DNA from: Motilibacter peucedani
GTDB taxonomy: Bacteria; Actinomycetota; Actinomycetes; Motilibacterales; Motilibacteraceae
Direction of reading: 5' to 3'
Length of the DNA stretch: 64,000 nt
NCBI RefSeq assembly: GCF_003634695.1
Contig: NZ_RBWV01000009.1
Location: 558,001 to 622,000, forward strand
Notes under the pieces: generated by a model
Told to the model about the DNA's origin: nothing
Database searches by the model: none
What the model saw: only the letters and a program-made list of their open reading frames with translations
Position numbers and translations under genes: made by a program
Part shown: positions 24,208 to 32,405 of the stretch, piece after piece
Layout of the letters: every line of letters begins with the position of its first letter
How positions within the stretch are numbered: the first letter of the stretch is position 1

Positions 24208-24573
24208 GTGGTTGACGCGACGCGCGCGTTCAGCGGGTTCTCGGTGGACGACATCGACAGGGCCCGCGACTTCTACGGCCGGACGCTGGGCCTGGTGGTC
24301 CACGACCAGGGCGGCATGCTCGGCATCGACATCGGCGCCGGGAGCGTCCTCGTCTACCCCAAGCCCGGCCACCAGCCCGCGAGCTTCACGATCCTCAACT
24401 TCCCGGTCGACGACATCGAGAAGGCGGTCGACGACCTGGTGGCAGCGGGCGTGGAGATGCTGCGCTACGACGGGTTCGACCAGGACGAGCGCGGCATCAT
24501 GCGCGGCGGCGGACCGTTGATCGCCTGGTTCGCCGACCCCGCCGGGAACGTGCTGTCGGTGCTGCAGGGCTGA
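24208..24573 (+). CDS. VOC-family (glyoxalase/dioxygenase-fold) protein
   Basis: A 121-aa single-module VOC protein with paired beta-alpha-beta-beta-beta units: AFSGFSVDDIDRARDFYGRT, the middle FTILNFPVDDIEKAVDDLVA and the C-terminal WFADPAGNVLSVLQ. The His and Glu metal ligands of glyoxalases are not conserved at the usual places, so a role as a binding protein or an unknown metalloenzyme is as likely as catalysis. GTG 24208 follows GGAGGG. It is followed 16 bp later by a TPR-like gene on the same strand. Confidence 0.75.
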   Translation: MVDATRAFSGFSVDDIDRARDFYGRTLGLVVHDQGGMLGIDIGAGSVLVYPKPGHQPASFTILNFPVDDIEKAVDDLVAAGVEMLRYDGFDQDERGIMRGGGPLIAWFADPAGNVLSVLQG

Positions 24574-24589
24574 GCGGCATGCTGAGGGC

Positions 24590-25090
24590 GTGACGGACGA
24601 CGGTGGGACCGAGGACTGGGAGCAGCGCGTCGACGCGCTGTGGGCGCGGATCGAGTCCGAGCAGCCGGACGCGTTCCTGGCGCAGGTCGAGGCGCTGGCC
24701 GCTGAGCTGCCCGACGGCAGCGCACGCGCGGCGTTCGAGCGCGCCTGCGCGCAGGACTCGACGGGGCACCCGGACCTCGCGGTGCCGCTCTACCGCCAGG
24801 CGCTCGACGCGGGGCTCGTCGGCCTGCGCCGCCGGCGCGCGGTCATCCAGCTGGCCAGCTCCCTGCGCAACCTCGGCGACCCGGAGCAGGCACTGGCGCT
24901 GCTCGACGAGGAGGCTCAGCGAGGCGCCGACGAGCTCACCGGCGCCCTCGCCGCCTTCCGCGCCCTGGCGCTCGCCGACCTCGGTCGCGAGCGCGAGGCC
25001 GTCGCCGTCGCGGTGGGCGCGCTGGCCGCGTACCTCCCGCGCTACAACGGCTCCGTGCAGCGCTACGCCGCGGCCCTGCGGGGCGAGTGA
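24590..25090 (+). CDS. Tetratricopeptide-repeat protein (TPR_5-like)
   Basis: A 166-aa all-helical protein. After a charged N-terminus (WEQRVDALWARIESEQPDAF), helices pair as TPR-like units (AFERACAQDSTGHPDLAVPL, LASSLRNLGDPEQALALLDE, AALADLGREREAVAVAVGAL-like). The pattern matches small actinobacterial TPR proteins of unknown partner. GTG 24590 follows a CATGCT hexamer by 6 nt, a weak case for a leaderless start. Its end overlaps the convergent MFS gene by 28 bp. Confidence 0.7.
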   Translation: MTDDGGTEDWEQRVDALWARIESEQPDAFLAQVEALAAELPDGSARAAFERACAQDSTGHPDLAVPLYRQALDAGLVGLRRRRAVIQLASSLRNLGDPEQALALLDEEAQRGADELTGALAAFRALALADLGREREAVAVAVGALAAYLPRYNGSVQRYAAALRGE

Positions 25091-26307
25091 CGCGTACGCC
25101 GCAGCACCGCGAACCCGACCGCACCCCCTGCCAGCGAGTAGCCGCCCGTCACGAGCAGCTGGAGGGCGGTCGGCGTGCCGGAGATCGCGCCGGCGACCAC
25201 GGCGCCCCCGGCACCGGCCGTCGTACGCAAGCCTGCTCCGAGGGTGAAGACCTGCGCGCGCACGTGCGGCGGTGACAGCGTCTGGCGGGCCGTGAACAGC
25301 GCCCCCATGAAGGGCCCGCTCGCCAGGCCCGACAGCGCGAAGAGCAGGCCGACGACCACGAGGGCGGGAGCCGTACGCGGCACCAGTGCCGCCAGCGCGA
25401 TCGGTGCCGCCGTGGCGACGAGCCCGGTCATGACGACCGCCGGCGCGTGGCGGGCGGCCAGCGGCCGCACGGTCCAGGCGAGAGAGCCGAGCAGCGCCCC
25501 TGCGGCGACCGCCGTCATCAGCCACCCGCCCGCCGTGCGCTCGCCGACCGAGGTCGCCAGCACGGCGGCCACGACGGGCAGCGCGCCGTAGGTGACCATC
25601 TCGAGCGTGCTCGCCAGCGTCACGGTCGCCAGCAGCGGCGACTCGCGCACTGCCCGCAGCCCGGCGGTCATCGTCGGCGCTGCCTCGTGCTCCGGCCGAT
25701 CGTGCCGGCGGCCGGTCGGCAGCGTCACGATCGCGAGGGCACCGAGGCCGGCGAGGCCCGCCAGCACGTACGTCGCGGCCTCCGGAGACACCAGCCCGCT
25801 GACCAGCGCGGCGACAGCCGGGCCGCCGATGCCGGCGATGTTGTAGGTCAGGGAGTCGAGGCCGAAGGCGCGCGGCACCGCGTGCTCAGGCACCAGGTTC
25901 GCCAGGTGACTGGTGAGCGCGCCGGTGAGCGCCGGGCCGCAGCAGCCGCCCGCGACGAGCACCGCGATGGTGACCGGGTGCGGCACCCGCCCGAGCAGGG
26001 CAGCCGTGGCCGCGAGGGCGACGGCGAAGCCGGCCGCACCGGCACCGGCGACGTGCTGCGGGCCGCGCGCCCGGTCGGTCAGGACGCCGACCGCCGGTGC
26101 GGCCAGCACGTGGGGCAGCATCAGCGCGCCGACGAGCAGGCCGCCCAGCCCGGCGCCGTGCCCGCTGTCGATGGCGAGCAGCACGAGGCAGACCCGCGCG
26201 CCCTCGTCGGCGAGCCTGCCCAGCCCCGCGCCGGCGACGTAGCGCGCGAGCAGCAGGGGTCGGACGACCTCGGCGGCAGGCGACGGGGCGAGAGGAGGCG
26301 CGGACAC
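25063..26307 (-). CDS. Major facilitator superfamily transporter
   Basis: A 414-aa membrane protein with about twelve hydrophobic helices. The helix 2-3 loop (GVLTDRARGPQHV) is the MFS motif A region (GxLxDRxGR-like) and a helix-5 Gly-rich stretch is present (GGCCGPALTGALTSHLA). No substrate can be assigned; multidrug or metabolite efflux is typical of this layout. GTG 26307 is preceded by a purine-rich run. It lies 19 bp downstream of the S8 protease gene on the same strand and might be co-transcribed with it. Confidence 0.85.
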   Translation of the reverse strand: MSAPPLAPSPAAEVVRPLLLARYVAGAGLGRLADEGARVCLVLLAIDSGHGAGLGGLLVGALMLPHVLAAPAVGVLTDRARGPQHVAGAGAAGFAVALAATAALLGRVPHPVTIAVLVAGGCCGPALTGALTSHLANLVPEHAVPRAFGLDSLTYNIAGIGGPAVAALVSGLVSPEAATYVLAGLAGLGALAIVTLPTGRRHDRPEHEAAPTMTAGLRAVRESPLLATVTLASTLEMVTYGALPVVAAVLATSVGERTAGGWLMTAVAAGALLGSLAWTVRPLAARHAPAVVMTGLVATAAPIALAALVPRTAPALVVVGLLFALSGLASGPFMGALFTARQTLSPPHVRAQVFTLGAGLRTTAGAGGAVVAGAISGTPTALQLLVTGGYSLAGGAVGFAVLRRTRHSPRRAAA

Positions 26308-26326
26308 GCCCCCATCCTCCCCCGTG

Positions 26327-27541
26327 TCAGCCGGTGGCGATCAGGTGCTCGTCCCACGACCGGGCGGCGACCACCGGCACCGAGGGGACCTCGCCCTCGG
26401 CCTCGGTGCGACCGGTGGACAGCTCGCCGGCCTTGAGCGCGAGGGCCGCCTCGTGGGCGGTGATGCCGCGGGCGCTCATCAGGCGGGCGATCGCGCCCGA
26501 CACCACCGCGGTGGAGAACGAGGTGCCCGACCAGCGCGCCCAGCCCGAGTAGTCGACCGCCGGCTGGTCGGCCTCGAGGGCGACGGGACCGGTGACGTAG
26601 GTGCTGAGCAGCCGGTGCCCCGGTGCCGCGAGGTCCACCCAGGGCCCGCGGTTGCTCCACGTGCTCCAGGTGGTCGACGAGGCGTCGTCGACGGAGCCCA
26701 CGGCCAGCACCTGCTCGACCGCCGCCGGCCAGAACGGCTGCGGGGTGGTCGGGTCGTCGTTGCCGTCGATGTTGCCGGCGGCGGCGACGATCACCATGTC
26801 GGGGCGGATCCGGTAGAGGTCCTCGGCCAGCCGGCGCATCACCGTCTTCGAGGCGGCGTCGTCGGAGAAGCACCCGAGCGAGAGGTTCAGGACGTGCACC
26901 CCGCGGCGCGCCAGCGTCGTGGCCGCCTCGACGACGGCGCTGGTGAGGCCGTTGCCGCCCGAGTCGAGCGCACGCTCGAGCCACACGCTGGCCGCTGGGG
27001 CCTGCTGGAGCACGAGGCCGGTGACGAAGGTCCCGTGCCCGGTCTCGCGGCGCGACCTGGCGGCCGCCGCCTCGTCGGGACCGGCGTCGCCACGCCTGGA
27101 CGCCGCGACGACCTGGCGGCGGGCCTGCGTCCCGGAGGACTCGAAGTCGTTCGGGGAGGCGAGGTAGGCGCCGTCGAGCCAGGGGTGCGCCCGCATGCCT
27201 GTGTCGACGACCCCGACGAGGACACCCTCGCCGGTGTCGCGCGCGTCGTCGACGGACCCGCCGAGCCGCGGCTCGAGCTCGCGCAGCGACGGCAGCGGGT
27301 GGTCCTCGCCACGCATGTCCATCGGTGCGCCCTCGACGGTGGGGGCGCCGACGACCGCCGTGGACATCGTCCGGTCGACGTCGACCCCCAGCGCGCCGCC
27401 GGCACGGAACTGCTCGAGCCGGTCGGAGGTCACCTCCGCGTGCAGCAGACCGCCGTCGCCGAGGGGTCGCCAGGTGTCGTCGGCGCCCACCACCTGCTGC
27501 GTCCGCGAGAGCTGCCGGTCGACGACGAGGACTCTGGGCAT
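26327..27541 (-). CDS. Cytosolic subtilisin-like (S8) serine protease
   Basis: A 404-aa subtilase with no signal peptide. The catalytic triad is complete: Asp113 in GVVDTGMRAHP, His169 in GHGTFVTG and Ser341 in SGTSFSTAVVSG, with oxyanion Asn257 in AAAGN. The first about 105 residues form a non-catalytic domain that may act as inhibitor or recognition module. AAGGAG precedes ATG 27541. It is divergent from a TPR-CHAT protein and near an ECF-like sigma factor and a papain-fold protease, so it is likely part of an intracellular proteolytic pathway rather than a secreted scavenger. The pathway is inferred from context. Confidence 0.9.
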   Translation of the reverse strand: MPRVLVVDRQLSRTQQVVGADDTWRPLGDGGLLHAEVTSDRLEQFRAGGALGVDVDRTMSTAVVGAPTVEGAPMDMRGEDHPLPSLRELEPRLGGSVDDARDTGEGVLVGVVDTGMRAHPWLDGAYLASPNDFESSGTQARRQVVAASRRGDAGPDEAAAARSRRETGHGTFVTGLVLQQAPAASVWLERALDSGGNGLTSAVVEAATTLARRGVHVLNLSLGCFSDDAASKTVMRRLAEDLYRIRPDMVIVAAAGNIDGNDDPTTPQPFWPAAVEQVLAVGSVDDASSTTWSTWSNRGPWVDLAAPGHRLLSTYVTGPVALEADQPAVDYSGWARWSGTSFSTAVVSGAIARLMSARGITAHEAALALKAGELSTGRTEAEGEVPSVPVVAARSWDEHLIATG

Positions 27542-27623
27542 GGCGCTCCTTCGTGGAAGATCTTCGTGGCGCAGTGTGACGAAGTCCGCCCCACAAGTCG
27601 AGAGGAGCGTCGAGCGGCCCGCC

Positions 27624-27655
27624 TGATACGTCTCGGCGAGGACACGCTGCGTCAC
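27624..27655 (-). promoter_or_regulatory. Candidate promoter/operator elements upstream of the S8 protease
   Basis: Reading toward the protease gene, GTGACGCA (27655-27648) is followed 18 nt later by GTATCA (27629-27624) and, 11 nt after that, by CGACGCTC. Similar GTGACGCA and GTATC elements lie before the sigma factor gene, and CGTATCAG plus CGACGCTC lie before the papain-fold gene. An ECF sigma promoter is possible but unproven. Confidence 0.3.
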
Positions 27656-27698
27656 TTCGCCGGGCCGCACGGTCTGGTGGGACGGGGCCCCGGCCCGC

Positions 27699-27704
27699 TA
27701 GCCT
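27699..27704 (+). promoter_or_regulatory. -10 element TAGCCT before the CHAT gene
   Basis: TAGCCT on the plus strand lies 27 nt before GTG 27732. This predicts a short leader that contains the GGGAGG ribosome site. Confidence 0.35.
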
Positions 27705-27731
27705 GGCGCCGGAACCCAGCGGGAGGTCAGT

Positions 27732-30338
27732 GTGTCGGCGCGGGAGCTCGCCGAACAGGCGTCACGCACCTACCTGTCGGACCCCGCAGAGGCGCGCCGG
27801 TTGGCGACGGAGGCCCGGTCGCTGGCCACCGCCGGCCGCGACTGGGGCGCGGTGTCGGCCGCCGACCGCGTGCTCGGCCGGATCGCCGGGCACCTCGACG
27901 ACAGCCGTACGGCCGACCTGCACTTCCGCTCCGCGGCGCGCACCGCCGAGCGCGCCGGCGACGACGTCGGGGCTGCGCGGGCGCGGTCCGACCTCGCCTA
28001 CGTGCTCGTCCGGCAAGGTCGCAGCGCGGCGGCGCTGCGCGAGATCGAGCGCGCACGACCTCTCCTGGCAGGCAGCGAGCCCGGCGAGCTGCTCACCACC
28101 GAGGCCCTGGTGCTGCGCTCCCTGGGCCGGTGGCACGAGGCGCTCGACGTCCTCGGCCGCGCGGTCGACGCGATCCGTCGGGCCGGCGACCAGCACGAGC
28201 TCGCTGTGGTGCTGGCGAACCGGGCGGTCCTGGAGCTCGTCCGCGGCGAGCTGGCGGGCGCCCAGCGCGACCTCGAGGAGTCGCGCGGACTGCTCGCCGG
28301 CCTGGGCGACGACCTGCACCAGGTGATCCTGACCCACAACTTCGGCTACCTCGCCGCCCTGCGCAACCAGGTGCCGGAGGCCCTGGCCCACTACGCAGCC
28401 GCGGAGGCGGGCTACGCGCGCCACCGGGAGGTGCCCCCGGAGCTCTGGCGCGACCAGTGCGAGCTGCTGCTCGCCAGCGGGCTGGCCGCGGAGGCGCGTG
28501 AAGCGGCTGAGAAGGCGGTGGACGCGGCGGAGCGCCGGCTCGAGGCGGGCGAGCTGGCGGAGGCGCGGCTGCGTCTCGCCCAGGCCCAGCTCGCCGAGGG
28601 CGACCCGCACGCCGCCGCCGCGCACGCCGAGGCCGCCACTGCCGCCTTCCGGCTGCAGCGCCGCACCGGCTGGGCGGCTCTCTCCCGGTGGGTGGAGCTG
28701 GAGGCGCGCCTCGGGCTGGACGCCGCGAGCGTGACCGACGTGGAGCTGCGGCGAGCGGCCGTGCAGCTCGAGCGCGCGGGCTGGTCGTCGTACGCGCTCG
28801 ACGCCCGCCTCCAGGCGGCCCGGTGCGCGCTGGAGCGGGGAGCCCAGCGCCGCGGCCTCGACGACCTCGAGCGGCTGCGCGCCCTGCGCCGCGCCGGCGG
28901 GCCGGTGTGGCACCAGCACCTGGGCTGGCACGCCGAGGCGCTGCTGCGCCGGCACCGCGGGGACCGTACGGGTGCGCTGCGTGCCGCCGTGTCCGGCCTG
29001 GCGCTGGTCGACGACTACCGCGACAGCCTGGGCGCGACCGACCTGCGGGCGGCCGCCTCCGCGCGCGCGGCGGCGCTCGCCGACCTGGGCCTCCACGTGG
29101 CGCTCGACGACCGGCGTCCCGAGGTCGTGCTGCAGTGGGCCGAGCGGACGCGGGCGGCGGCGCTGCTGCGCCCGAGCGTGCGCCCGCCCGCCGACCCGGA
29201 GCTCGACGCCGAGCTGGCCCAGCTGCGGCAGGTGATGAGCCTGCGCCGCGAGGCGGTGCAGGGCGGCCGCGCGGACCCCGCCCTGGTGGAGCGCCAGGTC
29301 GCGCTCGAGCGCAGCATCCGGGCGCGTACCCGCACGGTGTCCGGCGCCGCCGGCGAGCCGGTCACCCGCGTCCCCCCGCCCCGCCGGCTCGTCGAGGCGC
29401 TCGGCGACGCGGCGCTGGTCGAGTACGCGAACGCCGCCGGCCGCCTCTACGCCGTCACGCTGGTGGCCGGACGGCTGGAGCTGACCGAGCTCGGGCCGGT
29501 CGTCGCGGTCGAGCGCGAGCTGCACCACGCCTTCTTCGCCCTGCGCCGGCTGGTCCTCGGCTCGGCCCGGGCCCAGGAGTCGGTCGAAGCCTCCGGCGAG
29601 CGGCTGGACGACCTGCTCGTGCGGCCGCTGCTGCCCCAGCTCGGCGACCGTGACCTGGTGGTGGTGCCGACCGACCCGCTGCACGCCACGCCGTGGTCGC
29701 TGCTGCCCTCGTGCCGCGGCCGGTCGCTGACCGTGTCGCCGAGCGCGACGGTGTGGCTGGAGGCGCGCCGCCGATCGGCGTCCGGAGGGCGGACCGTGCT
29801 GGTGGCCGGCCCCGACCTCGAGCACGCCGAGAGCGAGGTGGCCGTGCTCAGCCAGCTGCACCCCGACGCCGAGGTGCTCGTCGGCTCCGACGCCACCGCC
29901 GCCCGCGTGCTCGCGGCGATGGAGGGCGCCGACCTCGTGCACGTCGCTGCCCACGGCCGCTTCCGCGGCGACAACCCGCAGTTCAGCTCGCTCGAGCTCG
30001 TCGACGGCCCGCTCACCGTCTACGACATCGAGCAGGTCCGTCGGCCGCCGCTGTCGGTGGTGCTCTCGGCCTGCGAGGTCGGCCGCAGCTCGGTCTCGGT
30101 CGGCGACGAGCTGCTCGGCCTGGCGGCGGCGATGCTCTCGCTCGGGGTCCGCTCGCTGGTCGCGCCGCTGCTGCTGGTGCCCGACGCGGAGACGGAGCCG
30201 CTGATGATCGACCTGCACCGCGAGCTGGTCGCGGGGCGCAGCCCGGCGGCGGCGCTGGCGGGCGCTGCGGGCCGCGCACTGGGCCGCTCGGGCGCCGACG
30301 CCGCAGCAGGCTCGGCGTTCGTCAGCTTCGGTGCGTGA
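27732..30338 (+). CDS. TPR-CHAT protein (caspase/separase-fold peptidase)
   Basis: An 868-aa protein. Residues about 1-470 are TPR-like helical repeats for protein binding, a helical linker follows, and residues about 560-868 form a CHAT domain, a clan CD (caspase-like) peptidase fold. The catalytic dyad is intact: His about 740 in LVHVAAHGRF and Cys about 780 in VVLSACEVG. CHAT proteases such as Craspase cut specific partners when their sensor domain is engaged. No signal peptide. GGGAGG precedes GTG 27732. It stands divergent to a subtilase and upstream of a sigma factor gene, so a regulated proteolytic switch is plausible; targets are unknown. Confidence 0.9.
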   Translation: MSARELAEQASRTYLSDPAEARRLATEARSLATAGRDWGAVSAADRVLGRIAGHLDDSRTADLHFRSAARTAERAGDDVGAARARSDLAYVLVRQGRSAAALREIERARPLLAGSEPGELLTTEALVLRSLGRWHEALDVLGRAVDAIRRAGDQHELAVVLANRAVLELVRGELAGAQRDLEESRGLLAGLGDDLHQVILTHNFGYLAALRNQVPEALAHYAAAEAGYARHREVPPELWRDQCELLLASGLAAEAREAAEKAVDAAERRLEAGELAEARLRLAQAQLAEGDPHAAAAHAEAATAAFRLQRRTGWAALSRWVELEARLGLDAASVTDVELRRAAVQLERAGWSSYALDARLQAARCALERGAQRRGLDDLERLRALRRAGGPVWHQHLGWHAEALLRRHRGDRTGALRAAVSGLALVDDYRDSLGATDLRAAASARAAALADLGLHVALDDRRPEVVLQWAERTRAAALLRPSVRPPADPELDAELAQLRQVMSLRREAVQGGRADPALVERQVALERSIRARTRTVSGAAGEPVTRVPPPRRLVEALGDAALVEYANAAGRLYAVTLVAGRLELTELGPVVAVERELHHAFFALRRLVLGSARAQESVEASGERLDDLLVRPLLPQLGDRDLVVVPTDPLHATPWSLLPSCRGRSLTVSPSATVWLEARRRSASGGRTVLVAGPDLEHAESEVAVLSQLHPDAEVLVGSDATAARVLAAMEGADLVHVAAHGRFRGDNPQFSSLELVDGPLTVYDIEQVRRPPLSVVLSACEVGRSSVSVGDELLGLAAAMLSLGVRSLVAPLLLVPDAETEPLMIDLHRELVAGRSPAAALAGAAGRALGRSGADAAAGSAFVSFGA

Positions 30339-30389
30339 CGCACGTCACACTGGTCTGGACGCGCCGCGGTGTATCTCTCGGTGCGTCAC
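30335..30389 (+). promoter_or_regulatory. Candidate control region of the sigma factor gene
   Basis: GTGACGCAC (30335-30343, overlapping the CHAT stop) and its inverted copy GTGCGTCAC (30381-30389) flank GTATCT (30371-30376). The first copy also forms a small hairpin with CGTCAC at 30343-30348. The same GTGACGCA and GTATC words occur before the S8 protease gene. Binding by the sigma factor or its regulator is inferred only. Confidence 0.3.
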
Positions 30390-30466
30390 CCGCTCATGAC
30401 AGGCAGAGTGCGACCCGCCGGCGGTGCCCCCGCCACCACCGGCTCGCGCACCGGCAGGAGGAACCC

Positions 30467-31036
30467 ATGACCGACGAGCACGACGTCGCCGACCTCGTCC
30501 GCGCGGCGCGCGACGGCGACCAGGCAGCGTGGGACGCCCTCGTCGACCGCTACGCCGGCCTGGTCTGGTCGGTCGTGCGCGGCTACCGCCTCGCCTCCGA
30601 CGACGCGTCGGACGTCTTCCAGACGGCCTGGCTGCGCCTGGTGGAGCAGCTGCCCAGGCTGAGGGAGCCGGAGCGCGTCGGTGCCTGGCTCGCCACGACG
30701 GCCCGCCACGAGTGCCTGCGCGTGCTCAAGTCGCGCACCCGCGAGACGGCCACCGACACCGACGTCCTCGACCTGCGCACCGACGACGACAGCGCCCCGC
30801 CCGGCAGCGACCTGCTGCGGGCGGAGCGCGACTCCGTGCTGTGGCAGTGCTTCGAGGCGAGCTCCGGGCCCTGCCGCCAGCTGCTGGGCGTCCTCATCGC
30901 CGACCCGCCGCTGAGCTACCTGCAGGTCGCCGAGACGCTCGGCATGCCGGTCGGGAGCATCGGCCCCACCCGGCGGCGCTGCCTCGAGCGGCTGCGCCGC
31001 CAGCTGGTGGAGGCGGGCGTCGATGCAGAGGCCTAG
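30467..31036 (+). CDS. ECF-like sigma-70 family RNA polymerase sigma factor
   Basis: A 189-aa sigma factor. Region 2 (ALVDRYAGLVWSVVRGYRLA then DDASDVFQTAWLRLVEQL and RVGAWLATTARHECLRVLK) contacts core enzyme and -10 DNA. Region 4 (PLSYLQVAETLGMPVGSIGP then TRRRCLERLRRQL) would read the -35. The GSIGPTRRRCLERL ending is typical of an actinobacterial sigma group found beside CHAT proteins. AGGAGGAA precedes ATG 30467. It is followed by a 168-aa protein after 48 bp, probably in one operon. No classical zinc anti-sigma gene is present. Confidence 0.93.
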   Translation: MTDEHDVADLVRAARDGDQAAWDALVDRYAGLVWSVVRGYRLASDDASDVFQTAWLRLVEQLPRLREPERVGAWLATTARHECLRVLKSRTRETATDTDVLDLRTDDDSAPPGSDLLRAERDSVLWQCFEASSGPCRQLLGVLIADPPLSYLQVAETLGMPVGSIGPTRRRCLERLRRQLVEAGVDAEA

Positions 31037-31084
31037 CGCATCCCGAGGACCCCGACCAGCCCGAGCGAGCGAGAGGAGCGGTCG

Positions 31085-31591
31085 ATGAGCGACCGAGAGC
31101 CCGACCTCCACGAGGTCGGACCGGAGCCCGGCGCCGACGACCTCGCGCTGCTGCAGGACATCGCCCGCCTCGCGGCGCGCCGCGACCCGGTGCCTCCGGC
31201 CCTGGTCGCGATGGCCAAGGCGAGCTTCACCTGGCGCACGGTCGACGAGGAGCTCGCCGAGATGGTGTGGGACTCCGCGGTGCAGGCGGGGGAGGGTGCA
31301 CTCGTCCGCAGCGCCGCCGCCGGCGTACGCCTGCTGACGTTCGCCACCCCGCACCTGACGCTCGAGCTGGAGGTCGTCCAGACGGGCACCCGGCGCCGGC
31401 TGGTGGGCGAGCTCACCCCGGCGACGGGGGCGCGCGTGGTCGTGGAGCACGACGGCGGCACCAGCGAGGACGTCTCCGACGAGCACGGCCGCTTCCTCGT
31501 CGACGACGTGCCGGCGGGCCGCATCAAGCTGCGCTGCGTGCCCGCCGACGGCGCCGGCGCCGCGCTGGTGACCACCTGGATGGAGGTCTGA
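31085..31591 (+). CDS. Partner protein of the sigma/CHAT locus (unknown function)
   Basis: A 168-aa cytosolic protein. Residues about 20-60 are helical (LALLQDIARLAARRDPVPPA then LVAMAKASFTWRTVDEELAEM), and residues about 75-165 are a beta-rich module resembling carboxypeptidase-regulatory/Ig-like folds (LTLELEVVQTGTRRRLVGEL through DEHGRFLVDDVPAGRIKLRC). Its constant place right after the sigma factor suggests a regulator of it, perhaps an anti-sigma or adaptor cleaved by the nearby proteases. No HxxxCxxC zinc motif is present, so it is not a ZAS-type anti-sigma. ATG 31085 has GAGAGGAG upstream. Confidence 0.6.
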   Translation: MSDREPDLHEVGPEPGADDLALLQDIARLAARRDPVPPALVAMAKASFTWRTVDEELAEMVWDSAVQAGEGALVRSAAAGVRLLTFATPHLTLELEVVQTGTRRRLVGELTPATGARVVVEHDGGTSEDVSDEHGRFLVDDVPAGRIKLRCVPADGAGAALVTTWMEV

Positions 31592-31626
31592 GCCGTCGCC
31601 CGGACCTCCGTCCAGCGGAGCTCGGC

Positions 31627-32337
31627 TCAGAGCGTGCCGGTGGTGACGTCGCCCTGCTCGTGGAGCAGGCGGTCCCAGGTGTCCCAGCTCATGGTGAACG
31701 AGCCGTCGTCGCCCCAGTCGGGCCCCCAGCTGTTGACGCAGCGGACCGTGCGCGCCTCGACGTCGATGCCGTGCACCTCGAACTCGTGGCCGCCGCGGAC
31801 GCTGCCCGCGATCTCCACGAGCCCGTCAGCCGCCGGCTTGTCGAAGCCCTCGTACCAGTTGACCCCGGTGATCACCGGGGTGAGCACCAGCGCGCGGAGC
31901 GCGTGCTGCAGGCCGAACGCGTGGGAGTACGCGGTGAGCCAGCCCGCCTCGCGCGCCGCCTTCATCGCCGCGAGCCCCGAGCTGCCGGTGTCGTCGGGCG
32001 GGTAGACGCCCCGGAACCGGTCGAGGTGGGTGGCGCGGGCGTAGACCGCCACCGCGTCGTCCTCGTCGAGCTCGCGCCCCGGCCGGTAGAACGGCTCGGT
32101 CATCAGCAGGCCCACGGTCGCGTTGCCCGTGCAGCTGCCGAGCTGGCCCTGGTCGAAGGGCGGGCAGTGGCGCCGGTGCAGCGCGCTCACCAGCGCCGGT
32201 GCCTCGCGCGCGACGAAGTCCCGGCTGCGGGGGTCGTGCCGCACGTGGCGGCCGAGCCGCATGCCGGGGACCACGTCCTCGTGGATCACGACCGTGTCGA
32301 GCTCGTGCCCGCCGCCCTGGCCGGTGCCGTCCATCAT
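31627..32337 (-). CDS. Papain-fold (C1 family) cysteine protease, cytosolic
   Basis: A 236-aa protease lacking a signal or long propeptide. Catalytic elements are in order: oxyanion Gln63 and nucleophile Cys69 in DQGQLGSCTGNA, His184 in GGHEFEVHGID and Asn202 in CVNSWGPDWG. Papain-type enzymes of this short bacterial form are poorly studied. The GAGAGGAG site fixes ATG 32337. It is convergent with the sigma/partner operon (35 bp between stops) and shares upstream words CGTATCAG and CGACGCTC with the S8 gene. Together with CHAT and S8 this makes three protease folds within 6 kb. Confidence 0.85.
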   Translation of the reverse strand: MMDGTGQGGGHELDTVVIHEDVVPGMRLGRHVRHDPRSRDFVAREAPALVSALHRRHCPPFDQGQLGSCTGNATVGLLMTEPFYRPGRELDEDDAVAVYARATHLDRFRGVYPPDDTGSSGLAAMKAAREAGWLTAYSHAFGLQHALRALVLTPVITGVNWYEGFDKPAADGLVEIAGSVRGGHEFEVHGIDVEARTVRCVNSWGPDWGDDGSFTMSWDTWDRLLHEQGDVTTGTL

Positions 32338-32391
32338 CCGTCTCCTCTCAGTGGTGACCTGACGAGGAGGAGAGCGTCGGGAGGGGTGCGC

Positions 32392-32397
32392 TGATAC
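32392..32397 (-). promoter_or_regulatory. CGTATCAG element upstream of the C1 protease
   Basis: Reading toward the gene, CGTATCAG (including GTATCA at 32397-32392) is followed 11 nt later by CGACGCTC. The S8 gene has the same two words with 10 nt between them. This is a candidate shared promoter. Confidence 0.3.
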
Positions 32398-32405
32398 GGG
32401 GTGCG

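Noticed and set aside
24208-24573. Fosfomycin or bleomycin resistance protein
   Set aside because: It is a generic single VOC module without the metal-ligand set, so no resistance assignment is justified.
17507-31036. Very long antisense frames, for example opposite modBC, CHAT and the sensor kinases
   Set aside because: High G+C content opens frames opposite real genes. They are low-complexity Arg/Pro/Gly or Val/Gly-rich, without domains or ribosome sites.
31085-31591. Zinc-binding anti-sigma (ZAS) protein
   Set aside because: No HxxxCxxC motif or membrane helix is present.
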